Shown: positions 12,628 through 23,715, numbered from the stretch's first letter. The stretch is DNA of 64,000 nucleotides from Eurosta solidaginis (GCF_040869045.1 NC_090319.1:13658314-13722313), one strand, 5' to 3'. Notes: a model not told the origin generated them from the sequence alone. A program made the numbers and translations.

Positions 12628-15328
12628 TTATTTTTTGGGAGCAGTAATACCCTCCAGTTGAGCCTTGAGTTGGGTGTTGGTCTTCTTGAGAAAGGCAACC
12701 TCTTCAGCATATTTCTTTTCTTCAGATGCACGCAATTCTGCATTACGTCGTTCTGCTTGTTCTTGCTTAATCTTCATATCGTTAATAATCTCTTCGAGTG
12801 CTTCTTTTTCAGTTTCCAATGTTTTAACGCGATCTCGCAACATTTCCTTCTCTTCATGTGCCTGCAATGCTTTACGCATACCAAACGCAACCGAACTGCA
12901 GTACAGCGTTTCATACGCTTCCATAGACATCGCGATTTCGTCGCGAATACGCAATAGCAACAATCCGCGTTCTGAGCAGTTTATCGTAACCTGACGTATG
13001 ATTTCATCTGGAAAGGTAGTGAAATTAGTTTGTTATAAGTAGGTTATGCTTTTTACGAGTTTTTGCCTACCAAAACATTGCGTATACAACTCTCGACGTA
13101 TGGGACAAATGCCAGTTTCCCGTGCTTGCGTTTGTTGAAGTCGTGTATCGAGCATCTCTTGTAGATTGATAACATCTTGCCTTGTAGCTGGAGTACTTGA
13201 TACCTAATAATACCTAAGAGGTATTAGTACTAAGCTTCTTAGCTTTAGGATAGGTTTAGAATTAGAACAATTTAGTATGTACTGAATACCTTCAACTAGG
13301 AACGTGAGGGCAGAATTCGTCTAGGTGGAATTCCCTAACTTGGTTGTAATTGTGTTTTTGTAGTTAGCTATACCGTCCTAAGGCGGTATATACCGGGATT
13401 GCAGATCCGCGAAGTTTGGAAAGAAAGCTTGTTCTTTGAAATGGTCAAGCGGCATGTGATATAAAGTTTCTATATAACGTTTTATAACAACCACAGCATT
13501 GTTTTGAAGATTTTGGAATCTTTCACACTACTCAGGACCTTTCTCTTAAAAAATCATGGCAACAACCAAATAGATAGTTTTATTGTGCCCTTCTCACTTT
13601 ACAAAAAACTCGACCAATACAAGCGCTCTCAAAAAATCGAGTACTTTATCCGTACTGTATCCGGCTTCATGGAGGGTATGTGTGTACCCTCGAGCCTAGG
13701 CGGACTATATAACTTACTTTGTACTTTGGAACTTTTGCTATTTTCTTTCATCGGCTCGTCCTTTATTGTGAAATATTTTTCTTATCAGACTTTAAGTATT
13801 GCGAAACAAAACTCATATTTCTTTATTTTTTATTGGCATCCTGTAAATTTGTCGAAATAGTGGCAATATGCAAGGAAGAAAGAAGACTATAGTTTATATC
13901 CAAAAAATGTGAATGCCAGACAGTCGATACAGTGCCATGTACGTGGATACCTAATGGAATTCTATTCGCTTGACCATTTCTTCAGCTTTTTTTATATGAA
14001 AATTTATATTTCTTGGTAGGTGAGAAGTCAGCTTAATACTTGCTTCTATTCCCTTCTTCTTTCGAGGTACTAATATATACTGACATGTCTCTGGTATAGC
14101 CTAGCTCATGTTGTTGTTGTTGTTGTTGTAGCGATAAGGCCCGAAGGCCTTGGGGAGTGTTATCGAGTTGTTGGTCCTTTGCCGGATCCAGATCCGGTAC
14201 GTTCCGGTACCAAGCCCGACCATCTCGGGAACGATTTGTTATGACCACATGCGATATTCTAGGCCATCCCACCTCCTAGATCCATGAGGAGTTCGTGGTC
14301 GCCAGAGCCTCGGCTGTTAATGATTCGCCACGGATAGGTGAGGTTGACAATTGGGTTTGGAGGAGCTATATATTACGCTGGCAACGTGAAAAGGTTGCGC
14401 TACACAACCCCTTGAATCTGGCATTTTAGTCGCCTCTTACAACAGGCATACCTACCGCGGGTATATTCTAACCCCCTAACCAGCTGGGGGATGACCTAGC
14501 TCATCTTTGTTGACGTATTGAATCAAATGTTAATATTTATTTTAATTTGGTGAAGTTCCTCTTCTCCTCGTAACTGCCCTATTATTTCTTAACAGAAGTG
14601 TGCGTTCTCCGGTATCCAAAACGTATCGCCTTTTAAGGAGAACTTTTTCATTTAAACATTTAATTAAAAGTTAATTCTTTTAGTATTCAACTACGCACCG
14701 AAAAATCTTCGATATGACAAAACGTATAAGATACCTCAAAAGGCCCATCCCTCGAAACTTGAAGCGAATATGTTACAATCTTAATGAATGAGGAAACGAT
14801 AGAGCACATTTTGTGCTCGTATACCGAGCTCGCAAGGCTAAGCAAATAGGATAGGGCCTAGAAATCTTCTTATATTTGTAAGAGGATGGAGTTATGTTTT
14901 TGATAGGGATAACATGTGATCTGGTTTTGATAGGGCTTTTCAGTTTGCCCGTTAATCAAATTTCGGGTAATAGTGTGGAAACGTTCAGTTTATGAACCGG
15001 TCCATTTATCCCTTCCACCTACGTACCGTTTGCTGCCATAATTGTCCATCCTCTTCCCAGCAACGTGGAGGTAATATGGAATTGAGGATCTCTTCTGTTT
15101 CACGTTTTGTATCCAATAAAGCGCCTGCCGTCAATGGACGCCTCATTTCCTGTCAACAAATAACAAGATTTAATTTGCTTCAATATACACATATAAAACT
15201 TCCGCATTCTAACTCACCATCTCTGTGGGCACAGTTTTTTTCTCCGGATGTTTAACCACCAAAATCGGATTATCATAACGCACCAGCGTTTGGTACTGAT
15301 CAACCGTCGTTCCATCAATCTCCTCCAT
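12628..15328 (-). CDS. DNALI1: Axonemal inner-arm dynein light intermediate chain (p28/DNALI1 type)
   Basis: Light intermediate chain of inner dynein arms in motile cilia and flagella; in a fly its expected site is sperm tails and chordotonal cilia. The four exons on the minus strand are 15218-15328 (ATG at 15328), 15027-15149, 13071-13203 and 12628-13007. All are bounded by canonical sites and sum to 747 nt, 248 aa plus stop, close to the family's ~250 aa. Exon 3 carries the diagnostic QARETGICPIRRELYAQCF. Exon 4 carries INCSERGLLLLRIRDEI, ETLYCSSVAFGMRKAL, then a long charged coiled coil, and ends NTQLKAQLEGITAPKK, the expected family terminus. The second intron (13204-15026) holds a SINE-like copy and a LOA-like relic. 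It is convergent with AQR. The start is supported by the short N-terminus MEEIDGTTVDQ and by phase closure. Confidence 0.95.
14110..14494 (-). mobile_element. SINE-like element, copy 3 (full length, 10-bp TSD)
   Basis: A 385-bp copy, flanked by the 10-bp duplication CCTAGCTCAT (14100-14109 and 14495-14504). These flanks define both ends of the family: the 5' end TCATCCCCC (minus strand) and the 3' (CAA)n tail. It lies in the second intron of the dynein light intermediate chain gene and is more diverged than copies 1 and 2. Confidence 0.85.
14790..14985 (+). mobile_element. 3' relic of a LOA-like non-LTR element
   Basis: The + strand encodes 'EETIEHILCS' and 'ELARLSK', then a stop. This matches the region at the end of the RNase H/zinc-knuckle segment (EETIEHVLCSCPALARL) of the two larger elements in this window. 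The following non-coding part also matches their 3' UTR ('ggttttgatagggcttttcagtttg'-like). A short, old, inert fragment in the dynein gene intron. Confidence 0.7.
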
Positions 15329-15999
15329 GTTGGTTTAATCCAATTTGCAAACACAATAAATGAATTTCAAATAAGTTCCTTCGTTATATAAAAATAAACA
15401 AAATTATAAATTTTCCTTCAGTCGTCAGACTAGTAGTGTTATTTTCTTTTTGCTATTTTTGTTTATAGCAACCGGAAGAGGAAGCGTCAAGTAGTTGAGG
15501 TAAAGGGTGAGTATTAAGCGACTCTATTTTGAAAATAAACGCGCAGTTGCCCTGTGTTTAATTTGAAGCACGGCAGTAGTAATAAAAAACCACGTATCAA
15601 ATGAACGGCTCGAAATAAAAAATGAATTTATATGAGTTTTAAGCGGGGATTACCCTTATTGCTTTAAATGTATGAAAACATTTGTTTGAAGCAATTTATA
15701 ATTTATTTAATAACTAGCTTATACCCCCCGTGGGTTTCACTCCACGTTGCTATAAAAAATATGGAAAATAAATAAAACACCATTAAAACACTTCTTGTTT
15801 CACATTTATAAGCAATTTATATATATTTATTATTTGTGTTAACATTTTCTGATGAATAGTTAATTATTGTAATTAGCTCCAAAACTAAATAATGTAATTA
15901 TATGATTTTTTTAATTTAATGAAACCTAATTCTGGACTGGTATTCGACCAGAAAAGGAAAATATTTAAGAAAATTCCCAAAAAAAAAAATTGTAAGCAA
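15329..15999. other. Upstream region of the dynein gene; no gene seen
   Basis: AT-rich intergenic sequence upstream of the DNALI1 start codon. It presumably contains that gene's promoter and 5' UTR. I can point to no TATA or Inr element with confidence, and no repeat family is recognised. Confidence 0.5.
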
Positions 16000-16138
16000 A
16001 TAATTTTCGTAGGTATTTGGTATGGAACAAACAAAGTGCCGTTAGCTACTTATCTTGTTTGGTTGATTTTCCGACAGGGTGGATAAATGATGTATATTGG
16101 AACGATTTTCCGTCATCCCTTGTCAAATTTGGTTTTGA

Positions 16139-16175
16139 GACAAACCGGTTTCGGCGTTGTGCCATCATCAGTGTC
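16139..16175 (-). ncRNA. Candidate hammerhead ribozyme (PLE type, minimal stem III)
   Basis: Minus strand, in order: GACA, the core CTGATGA, a short stem-loop segment TGGCACAACGCC, the core GAAA, the palindrome ACCGGT (sharing the last A), one T and then TGTC. GACA and TGTC can pair as stem I (4 bp). ACCGGU is self-complementary and could form stem III, most easily in a dimer. The predicted cleavage is after that T. Hammerheads of this minimal kind are known in the terminal repeats of Penelope-like elements. Weaknesses: stem II has only GGC/GCC with a mismatched U-C first pair, and H17 is U. Function is unproven. Confidence 0.5.
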
Positions 16176-16334
16176 GATTTTCGTTCTGATCTGTTGTTGT
16201 CATTTGTCCTGTATTTATAGTTCGTAGGTATATGAGCAGGTATTGTCAAATTGTTGCTTGTGTATATTTAGTTATGTGTATGTGCTGTGTGTTCGTTCAG
16301 AACCGAGGGTGGTTTACTAATCGATTTGTGTGGC

Positions 16335-17993
16335 TTACTGGGGTAGGTAGAAATCTGTGATTTTAGTCGTTTGACCTTCTTTGTCGGTTTTTTGTTTTGG
16401 TGTGTTAATTGTTTTGTGTTTATTTGTTGTTGTGTGTTTGTCTGTTGTACCTGTGTGATTAAGTTGTTTCCTGTAAACAAGTTTTAAAGGCTCGAATATT
16501 GTGTCAGAAATTGTGTTTATCTGTTCGTTTATTATTCTACCGTCGAATGTTTTCTGTTTGTAGATTTCCATGTTTTCGAGTACGTTGAGACGTCGGCCCT
16601 TGTATGTGAAGAACCCAACTGCTTTGTTGATGTTTGCTGGGGAACATTCATTCTCGACCATGTGATTCGCGAAGTTAGACTCGGGTATAATGTTTGGATT
16701 CCGTATTTTTTTGTTGTAATCTCTAATATGTTCTCTGAACCTCGTTCTTATTTGCCGTCCTGTTTGTCCTATGTAACTATGCTGGCATCCGCAGGTAAGC
16801 TTGTATACGCCGTGGCTGCTAAACGGATCCTCTGAGTTAATGTTAGTTCTTAGTTTTCGCCCTAGATTGTTCGATGTTTTGAATGCTGTGTTAATGTTGT
16901 ATTTTTTAAAGAAGTTTGCCAATTTATATGTTGCTTTTCCAGTATATGTCATAGTCGTCCAGCTATTATTTTCCTTTTCATTATTTCTTTTTGGTTCTCC
17001 ATTTGTCCTTCTGAGCTTTCTACTAGTGCTTTTTTATATCCGTTGTTTGCAGCGATATTATATATGACCTCAAGTTCTCTCTTATATGCCTCTTGTGTAA
17101 GAGGTGTTCTTTCAAGTCTATGTACCAAGTGCCTTAATGCTGCATTTTTATGATGTTGAGGGTGATTTGAGGTATTGTGTATTATTGTGTCGGTGGCCGT
17201 TGACTTTCTATATATGTCATAGTTAAATCTTTTGGCTTCTTTATCAATATTTAGCGTGAGGTCTAGATAGTTGATTCCTCCGTCTTTTTCGGTTTCCATT
17301 GTAAATTTTATATTGCCGTGCTGTTTGTTGAGGTACTCCAGTACGAGCTCTTCGTTATTAGTAGTTAAAACGCATATTATGTCATCCACGTATCTAGCAT
17401 AAAATGACACGCCTAATTTGGACTTCAGCTCCTGTATGTACTTTTCTTCCAGATAAGAATTGCTGATGTGGGGCTTCCCATTCCAAGACCGTTTGTTTGT
17501 CTATATATTTTATTGTTGAATTTAAAATAGTTTTGACGTAAAGTGGTTCTTAGCGTATTTGTGATTTGCATACTTTTCACTTTGTTTTTTGTGTTATGAA
17601 CTATTGTTGAGCTAACTATGTCCAAAGTCTCCGATAGTGGTATAGATGGGTATAAATCTTTTATGTCAAAAGATACCAATTTGCTGTTTCTTGTTAGCTC
17701 TACGGTCTCGAGTCTCTCTATTAGTTCTGTTGTGTTAGCTATTGCATATTCGTTCCTTAGCTCCAGAGTATCTATCAATATCGTTTTTAAATATTTGGAC
17801 AGTTTGTAACATGGTGCCGATTTAAAATTAATGATGGGCCTCATTGGCGTGTGCGGCTTGTGGATTTTTGGTAGCGCAACCAGTGGAGGAGCCGAAGGGT
17901 TCATTTGTACCAATCTATGTGCCATGTTAGAATCTACTATATTTGTTGCATTTTTTATAGCAACTTTGATTTGTTTTTGGTATTCATCTGTGG
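16335..17993 (-). pseudogene. PLE reverse transcriptase and GIY-YIG endonuclease (broken)
   Basis: Three minus-strand frames in series. From 17993 to 17425 is the RT palm start (PLVALPKIHKPHTPMRPI, SFDIKDLYPSIP, GLGMGSPTSA). From 17453 to 16949 is the rest of RT with the catalytic YVDD (FYARYVDDIICV near 17400). From 16952 to 16335 is the GIY-YIG endonuclease (GVYKLTCGC, SYIGQTGR, RFREH) and a C-terminal tail. The first break loses a few nucleotides after SPTSA, and the second falls in the linker at 16950. RT plus GIY-YIG in this order is diagnostic of Penelope-like elements. Confidence 0.9.
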
Positions 17994-18549
17994 TGTAAAG
18001 TGGCATGCTGATGCCACTCAACTTTGGGCTTGCAGCCCCCAGCGCACCGACACACACCCGCAATAAAACTATTTTTAATTTCTTTCTGTTTAGTTTGTTT
18101 TATTTAAAATTTCTTTAGTTATCGTTTCTTTAGTTAAACACACACTCTTTTCTTTCTTTAGTCAATTATAAAAAACCCACTTTTACTTGTAATTTCTTTT
18201 TTTCAACTATTTTCAATATTTTATTTCTACCTTCACTTATTTCTTTAATGCGCGCTTAAGTGACGCGTTCACCGGCTCATTTCAAACTGAAAACTGTGGA
18301 AAAAAGCTGAAGCTTCAAAGCGGCCCTGCCGCTATGCCAAAAGTGCATAGCGGTAAAATCGAATGATGCAGTGGCGTGATAGTCGAGTAACGGAAGATTC
18401 AGCCAATCAGAATTCTCTCCGTCACTCGACTCTCTCACCCAGTAACACCAAGTGCATACATGCATGGTTGCATGTGGGGGTGATGCCAGCTATTTTAGTT
18501 TTTAGTTTTATTTTTAGTTTTTAGTTGGCTGGCACTACATGACGCTACA
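17994..18549 (-). repeat. 3' LTR of the mdg1/412-like element
   Basis: 556 bp. In element orientation it begins TGTAGCGTC and ends CTTTACA. It carries an A/T-rich central part with 'caattataaaaaaccc'-type text. It is the mate of 25855-26410. Confidence 0.95.
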
Positions 18550-18564
18550 TCATCCCCCTTTGGA
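18550..18564 (-). promoter_or_regulatory. Polypurine tract (plus-strand primer)
   Basis: On the minus strand AAAGGGGGATGA immediately precedes the 3' LTR start TGTAGCG. This is the position and composition expected for the primer of plus-strand DNA synthesis. Confidence 0.8.
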
Positions 18565-18940
18565 AAAGAAGAATTTGGCAAGGTGATCAGTCTTGTCACA
18601 TTCTTCTTTAGGCTTTACTAGGGTTAAGATATAAATTTATAAGAAAATGAAATATGTAAAAAATAATGTTTTTAGTTTGAAGTGAACCGTTACTATTTAT
18701 ATGCTTATTATTAAATTGAGTAAATATATATTTATTAAGTATTTCAATTTAACATATGAATTTTGTACATTAGGCCGTATTAAGAATTAACATTAATAGT
18801 TTGTTTAGTTTGGCCTTCATTGGCGTGTTCTTAAAGTAGGTTTATATTTAAAGATTATTTTCGGCTATCAATTTAATTAATTTTTTGTATACGATTTTTG
18901 TGTACAATTTTTTCAATTTTATTAATTTCATCAAAAATTT

Positions 18941-21900
18941 TTACATGTAGGGACCTTGATATATATTTCTATGTTTATTTCTCGGTTCTGTTTCCACTAA
19001 AACCCTATCATTAATTTTAATTTCTAAAGGCTTAGCAGTTTTATCGTATAATTCTTTATTTCTAATTTTATGTTTATTAATCAAATTTCTTGCCATTTTA
19101 TGAGATTTTTGCATTCTATATTTTAGTTCTTTTGTATAATTTTCTACATTATAGATCGGATCGATTTGTTCCTTTTGTAATTCATGTGGCATTGTAGATT
19201 TTCTGCCAAATATTAATTCGAAAGGAGTAAATTTATTATCAAAAACCGAACTACTTGTAGTATTATGTAAAAATGTAAAATACTTCAAATACGTATCCCA
19301 ATCTGAATACGTTTCATCTAGATATGCACGTAAATATTCGTTAAAGACTCTATGGTTTCTTTCAACAGTACCAACAGTTTCGTGGTGATAAGCTGTTGAG
19401 AAATCATGATTAATCTTTAAAAGTTTTGTTAATTCCGAGAATAATTCATTTTTGTATTCCGTCCCTAAATCGGATCTAATGGCTCTCATTGTACCATATG
19501 TTAGTATAAAGGTTTCAAAAATAGCACATGCGATAGTTTTTGCTGATTTATCTGGTACAGCTACTGTTACCAGGTATTTAGAAAAGTCACAAATCATAGT
19601 AACAGCGAACTTGTTACCATAGTTTGATTCTGGAAGTGGACCTATTGTATCGATAATCACTATGTCAAATGGTTTACAGGGTGTTGGAGTAAGGACAAGA
19701 TTTTCTTTTGTTTTTGGTCTCGCTTTATTTAAAAGACATTTATTGCAATTTTTCACGAATTTCGCTATATCACGTGTCATGTTTTTCCAGTAATATTTAG
19801 TTCTTAATTTGGCATATAACCTTTTTGTTCCGCAATGGCCTCCTAACAATGGATCTTCGTGATAAATTGTCATAAGTTTTTGTTTCTGTTCATTGTCTGT
19901 TACGGTCTCTACAGGGTCCGTCAATATTATTTGTAATGATTTTAAAATTTCATTTCCGCGGATTTTAAAATTCGTAATTGAAAAATTATTGAAAAAGATA
20001 TCATTTTTTTGCCATTCTAATTGTTTAATATTGTGATTGTCGGCTGCTTTTTCCAGCCTCGAAAGTAACTCATCTAAATTCGTTATTTCGTTAGCAGTCA
20101 CGATATTAAGTAAATTATATTTTTTATGTTTTAAATGCGCATAAATTTGTAAATTGGAGATCTCCTTATGTTTATTATATTGTATTGTTGATTTTACTCG
20201 CGGTATCTTTTTTGAAAAATCGTATGAAAATTTATCATAAACTTGTACTTTATTATCGTTAGAGGTCGTATCATTTAAACTTATTTTTTCATTTTGTAAT
20301 TCTTGTTGTTTAGTTTGTAATCGCGTTTTAACGGCTAAAACATGTTTTGTCGAATCTTTAATCTCGTCTATACTTATACGCGAAAGAGCATCAGCCACAA
20401 CATTCGATTTTCCTTTAATATATTCAATTGTAAAATTGTATTCTGATAAATCTAATCTGATTCTAGAGAGTTTCGAGGAAGGATCTTTCATATTGAATAG
20501 ATAAACTAATGGTCTATGGTCTGATTTTACCGTGAAATGTGTACCGTAGACATACGGCCGAAAATGTTTTATAGCAAAATGTATTGCTAAAAGTTCTAAT
20601 TCTATGATTGCCTTTTTCTGTTCGGCTTTATTGAAAGATTTTGATGCAAAGCAAATCGGTAAGTCATTATCTCCATGCTTTTGGCTTAATATAGCGCCAC
20701 AACCACTCTTAGATGCATCTACAGTGATAATAAATTCTTTTGAAAAATCAGGGTATTGTAATAATTGAGGAGACATTAATGATAATCTTAATTTTTCGAA
20801 AGCATTTTCGCAAGCATCATCCCAAACAAATTCAACTTTTTTTCGATTTAGACGATTTAAAGGGGCTGCCAGTGACGCAAAGTTAGGTATAAAACGCCTA
20901 TAATAATTTGCAAATGCAACGAATCGCCTAACAGCGTCTTTGTCTTTTGGCTTATTGTATTTTTTAATTGCGTCTATTTTTGAGTCATCTGGCAGCAGGC
21001 CTTTGGAGGTGCATTTATGGCCTAAAAAAGTTACTTCAGAACGAAGGAAATTGCATTTGTTGGGATTTAACTTTAAATTGAATTTTCTACAAGTTTCGAA
21101 AACTTTTTCTAAATTTTTGAGGTGATGTGTCTCGCTACATCCGATGACGATAACATCGTCAATGTACATAAAAGCTTGATTTGGCGAAATGCCTGAAAAT
21201 GCTAATGACATCATACGTGAAAAAGAGTTTGGTGCTATATTTAAACCGAAAGGTAAAACTTTCCAACGAAAAGCTCCTCGATCTGTACTGAAAGATGTAA
21301 CGTCTCTAGAATTAACATGAAGTGGTATTTGGTGAAAACCAGAAAAAAGATCTAAAGTCGAAAAATATTTGGCTCTGCCAAGATTGTCGAGTATGTCGTC
21401 TACGCGTGCCAACGGAAATTTGTCTGCGATAAGCTTTTTGTTGACTGCTCTGAAATCAACGCACATACGGTAAGACTTTTGGCCTGTAGGATCCTTTTTC
21501 GGCACCAAAATTAAAGGGCTGTTATAATTAGAAAAGCTGGGTTCTATTAAATCATTTCGCATTAAATTTTCGACTTGTTTATTAATTTCTTCACGTTGTG
21601 TATATGGTAAACGATAATTTTTTATATAGACTGGATTTTTATCATTTAAACGTAGCTTTTGTTCGTAAAAGTTATTTAAAGTCATACGATCAGTTTTTAA
21701 AGCGAATACATCGGCATATTTTAAGCATAAATCTAGTAATTGTTTTTGAGCATAACTCGGCATTTGATTTTTCAAAATTTTCGTTAATTCCTCTAAGCGT
21801 TTTTGATCTTTTGAAGTTTCATTGATTTTGTAGACATTGTAGTTGGTGATATCTTCCGTTACGATATTGCAATTGTTGACATGTTTTACTTCGTCAGTAA

Positions 21901-22510
21901 TATTTAAAATTTTTATAACTGGATTATTTGTGTCAACAATGCACTTTGCCGTAAAAACACCATTACAGATTTCTTGCGAGTCTACAAAAACAGGATTATC
22001 GCATTTTGGTAATTTAAATAACCGATAAACTTCACATCTCGGAGGAATAACTAAAGAATCGTTACTTGTGCCGTGTAAAATTGGTATATTTGCGTTATCT
22101 AATCCGGTATTAATGGTTATGCTATCGCTTGCGTAATTAATAATGCATTTATTAAATTTTAAAAAGTCTTTGCCGAGTATTCCGTCTGAAGGTATATTGA
22201 AATCGTCGTTAACTACATGTAAAGTATGCGGTATTAAAAATTTATATGCAATTAAGTTGGTTTTTAAGGTTCCTAAAGTTGAAATTGTTTCAGGCGTTAC
22301 GCCTGTTATGTTTGTTATTTCGTTAGTATTAAAGTTACAATTTTGATATAAACTTGAAATTTTGATTAAAGAAATATCTGCTTGTGAATCTACTAGAAAA
22401 GTACATGGTTTGTAGGAATCGCTACATTGAAGTTCAATAAAATCTGAATAATTAAGGTTCAAGCAGTAGATGGATTTTAATATTTTTGAAGAAGATTCGT
22501 TTAATTGTCT
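18941..22510 (-). CDS. Pol polyprotein (protease, RT, RNase H, integrase)
   Basis: About 1173 codons with no internal stop. The order is: protease with FLVDSQADISLIK (D-S-Q in place of the usual D-S/T-G); RT with the LDLFSGFHQIPL region and catalytic YIDD; RNase H with TVDASKSGCGAIL and ADALSRI; integrase with an HHCC zinc region (HCGTKRLYAKL, CNKCLL), D of DTIGPLP, D of RSDLGTEYKN and E of GTVERNHR. There is no ATG at the start of the open frame (TTG at 22462). The frame continues upstream across the gag stop in the -1 register, so a gag-pol -1 frameshift is the likely route of expression. I could not identify a canonical slippery heptamer. It belongs to the inserted 412-like element. Confidence 0.93.
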   Translation of the reverse strand, partial: RQLNESSSKILKSIYCLNLNYSDFIELQCSDSYKPCTFLVDSQADISLIKISSLYQNCNFNTNEITNITGVTPETISTLGTLKTNLIAYKFLIPHTLHVVNDDFNIPSDGILGKDFLKFNKCIINYASDSITINTGLDNANIPILHGTSNDSLVIPPRCEVYRLFKLPKCDNPVFVDSQEICNGVFTAKCIVDTNNPVIKILNITDEVKHVNNCNIVTEDITNYNVYKINETSKDQKRLEELTKILKNQMPSYAQKQLLDLCLKYADVFALKTDRMTLNNFYEQKLRLNDKNPVYIKNYRLPYTQREEINKQVENLMRNDLIEPSFSNYNSPLILVPKKDPTGQKSYRMCVDFRAVNKKLIADKFPLARVDDILDNLGRAKYFSTLDLFSGFHQIPLHVNSRDVTSFSTDRGAFRWKVLPFGLNIAPNSFSRMMSLAFSGISPNQAFMYIDDVIVIGCSETHHLKNLEKVFETCRKFNLKLNPNKCNFLRSEVTFLGHKCTSKGLLPDDSKIDAIKKYNKPKDKDAVRRFVAFANYYRRFIPNFASLAAPLNRLNRKKVEFVWDDACENAFEKLRLSLMSPQLLQYPDFSKEFIITVDASKSGCGAILSQKHGDNDLPICFASKSFNKAEQKKAIIELELLAIHFAIKHFRPYVYGTHFTVKSDHRPLVYLFNMKDPSSKLSRIRLDLSEYNFTIEYIKGKSNVVADALSRISIDEIKDSTKHVLAVKTRLQTKQQELQNEKISLNDTTSNDNKVQVYDKFSYDFSKKIPRVKSTIQYNKHKEISNLQIYAHLKHKKYNLLNIVTANEITNLDELLSRLEKAADNHNIKQLEWQKNDIFFNNFSITNFKIRGNEILKSLQIILTDPVETVTDNEQKQKLMTIYHEDPLLGGHCGTKRLYAKLRTKYYWKNMTRDIAKFVKNCNKCLLNKARPKTKENLVLTPTPCKPFDIVIIDTIGPLPESNYGNKFAVTMICDFSKYLVTVAVPDKSAKTIACAIFETFILTYGTMRAIRSDLGTEYKNELFSELTKLLKINHDFSTAYHHETVGTVERNHRVFNEYLRAYLDETYSDWDTYLKYFTFLHNTTSSSVFDNKFTPFELIFGRKSTMPHELQKEQIDPIYNVENYTKELKYRMQKSHKMARNLINKHKIRNKELYDKTAKPLEIKINDRVLVETEPRNKHRNIYQGPYM

Positions 22511-23715
22511 AAATCGTGATCCCGATCCCCCAGTGTTCGCTCCTGAGGGTCGTTCACGTTTAAAGCGCGTACATTGGCATTACTTCGCGAATTTGAACGT
22601 CTATTATTATTAGCATTATTGTTACTACTACTAGGCTGATTGTTTCTATTAGTGCTATATCTGTCATTATTACCTCTATTAGAATTAGTGTACCCGTAAT
22701 TATTATTGTTGTAATTATTTCTATTGTTATTGTTGAATCTTGCGTTTGGATTGTTGTACCTATTATTGAAATTATTACCTCTATAATTTCCTCGAAAACT
22801 ATTTTGCCAATTACCACGAGTACGGAATGCTAGTACTTGTCTTTCTTTTACCTCATTATTACGTTCGACTATCATTTTTGCAACTACGTCTTTTGAATCA
22901 CTGAAGGTAGTTGAAGCCAGGATGGATTTGACCAATTCTGAACGAGTGTTCAACCTGCACACATTCACTGTTTGCTCTACGGCCATTTCATGTGCCTTGG
23001 CTTGTGTCATACCTTCAATAATCAAAGAACGTTCCAATGCGTCGGATAGTTCTTCAACGCGCTTAGCAAAGTCTGAGTAATTATTATTGATGACATGTAA
23101 AGACGCGATTTTACCAGAAACAACTTTCGAGTTGTCGGGTTTTATTCTATTTCTCAAGGCAGTCTTTATGTCATCGACTGAATTTATTAAGGTTGGTAAT
23201 GCTTCGCGTGCTTTTCCCTCAAGTTTGGATTTCAAAAATGCAATAAAAGTACTATTTAAATTTTCATCTGAGAAGATTTCAATTAATTTTATTTTGTCGA
23301 TAAAAGATTCTAATGCCAGTGGATCGCCGCTGTAGTTGTCCCTAATAATTGAGGCGCAACTGGTAATGAACACCTTTTTCTGTTCTGAGGTTGCCATGAT
23401 TGAAATATTGTTATTCGATTGTAAATCTGAAGAATTATTTGTTGAAGGCAAATTAGAAGAATTTGAAGTAGAGTGAGAATTGGAAAAGTCAGTTCCTGAC
23501 TGAAAATTGGAAGTGCTAGTTAGTAGGTTGTCTGAATTATTAGACGAATTTGCTGAAGGCTGAGTGTTTATAATATTAGTTACTGACTGAAAATTTGAAG
23601 TATTATTTTCTGCGATATCTGAGTCATTAAATCCTAAAAAATCTTCTTGACGAGCTAGTGAACACCTTCCTTTAGGGCTTGATTTATCGCTGGAATTGCC
23701 CTCAGAATCGGACAT
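22501..23715 (-). CDS. Gag protein of the mdg1/412-like element
   Basis: 404 aa, ATG at 23715. It has a Ser/Asn-rich N-terminus with repeats of 'SNFQS', then a helical capsid-like domain (about residues 105-280, including KLIEIFSDENLNSTFIAFLK). The C-terminal nucleocapsid region (about 295-390) is dominated by Asn, Arg, Gly and Tyr and has no CCHC knuckle. Replacement of the zinc knuckle by a basic Asn/Arg/Gly tract fits the mdg1/412 lineage. The 3' end overlaps the pol frame in -1. It appears intact. Confidence 0.9.
   Translation of the reverse strand: MSDSEGNSSDKSSPKGRCSLARQEDFLGFNDSDIAENNTSNFQSVTNIINTQPSANSSNNSDNLLTSTSNFQSGTDFSNSHSTSNSSNLPSTNNSSDLQSNNNISIMATSEQKKVFITSCASIIRDNYSGDPLALESFIDKIKLIEIFSDENLNSTFIAFLKSKLEGKAREALPTLINSVDDIKTALRNRIKPDNSKVVSGKIASLHVINNNYSDFAKRVEELSDALERSLIIEGMTQAKAHEMAVEQTVNVCRLNTRSELVKSILASTTFSDSKDVVAKMIVERNNEVKERQVLAFRTRGNWQNSFRGNYRGNNFNNRYNNPNARFNNNNRNNYNNNNYGYTNSNRGNNDRYSTNRNNQPSSSNNNANNNRRSNSRSNANVRALNVNDPQERTLGDRDHDLDN

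Noticed and set aside
18277..18465. ORF of 62 codons repeated at 26138-26326
   Set aside because: It lies wholly inside each LTR of the 412-like element, hence the perfect duplication. No separate gene.
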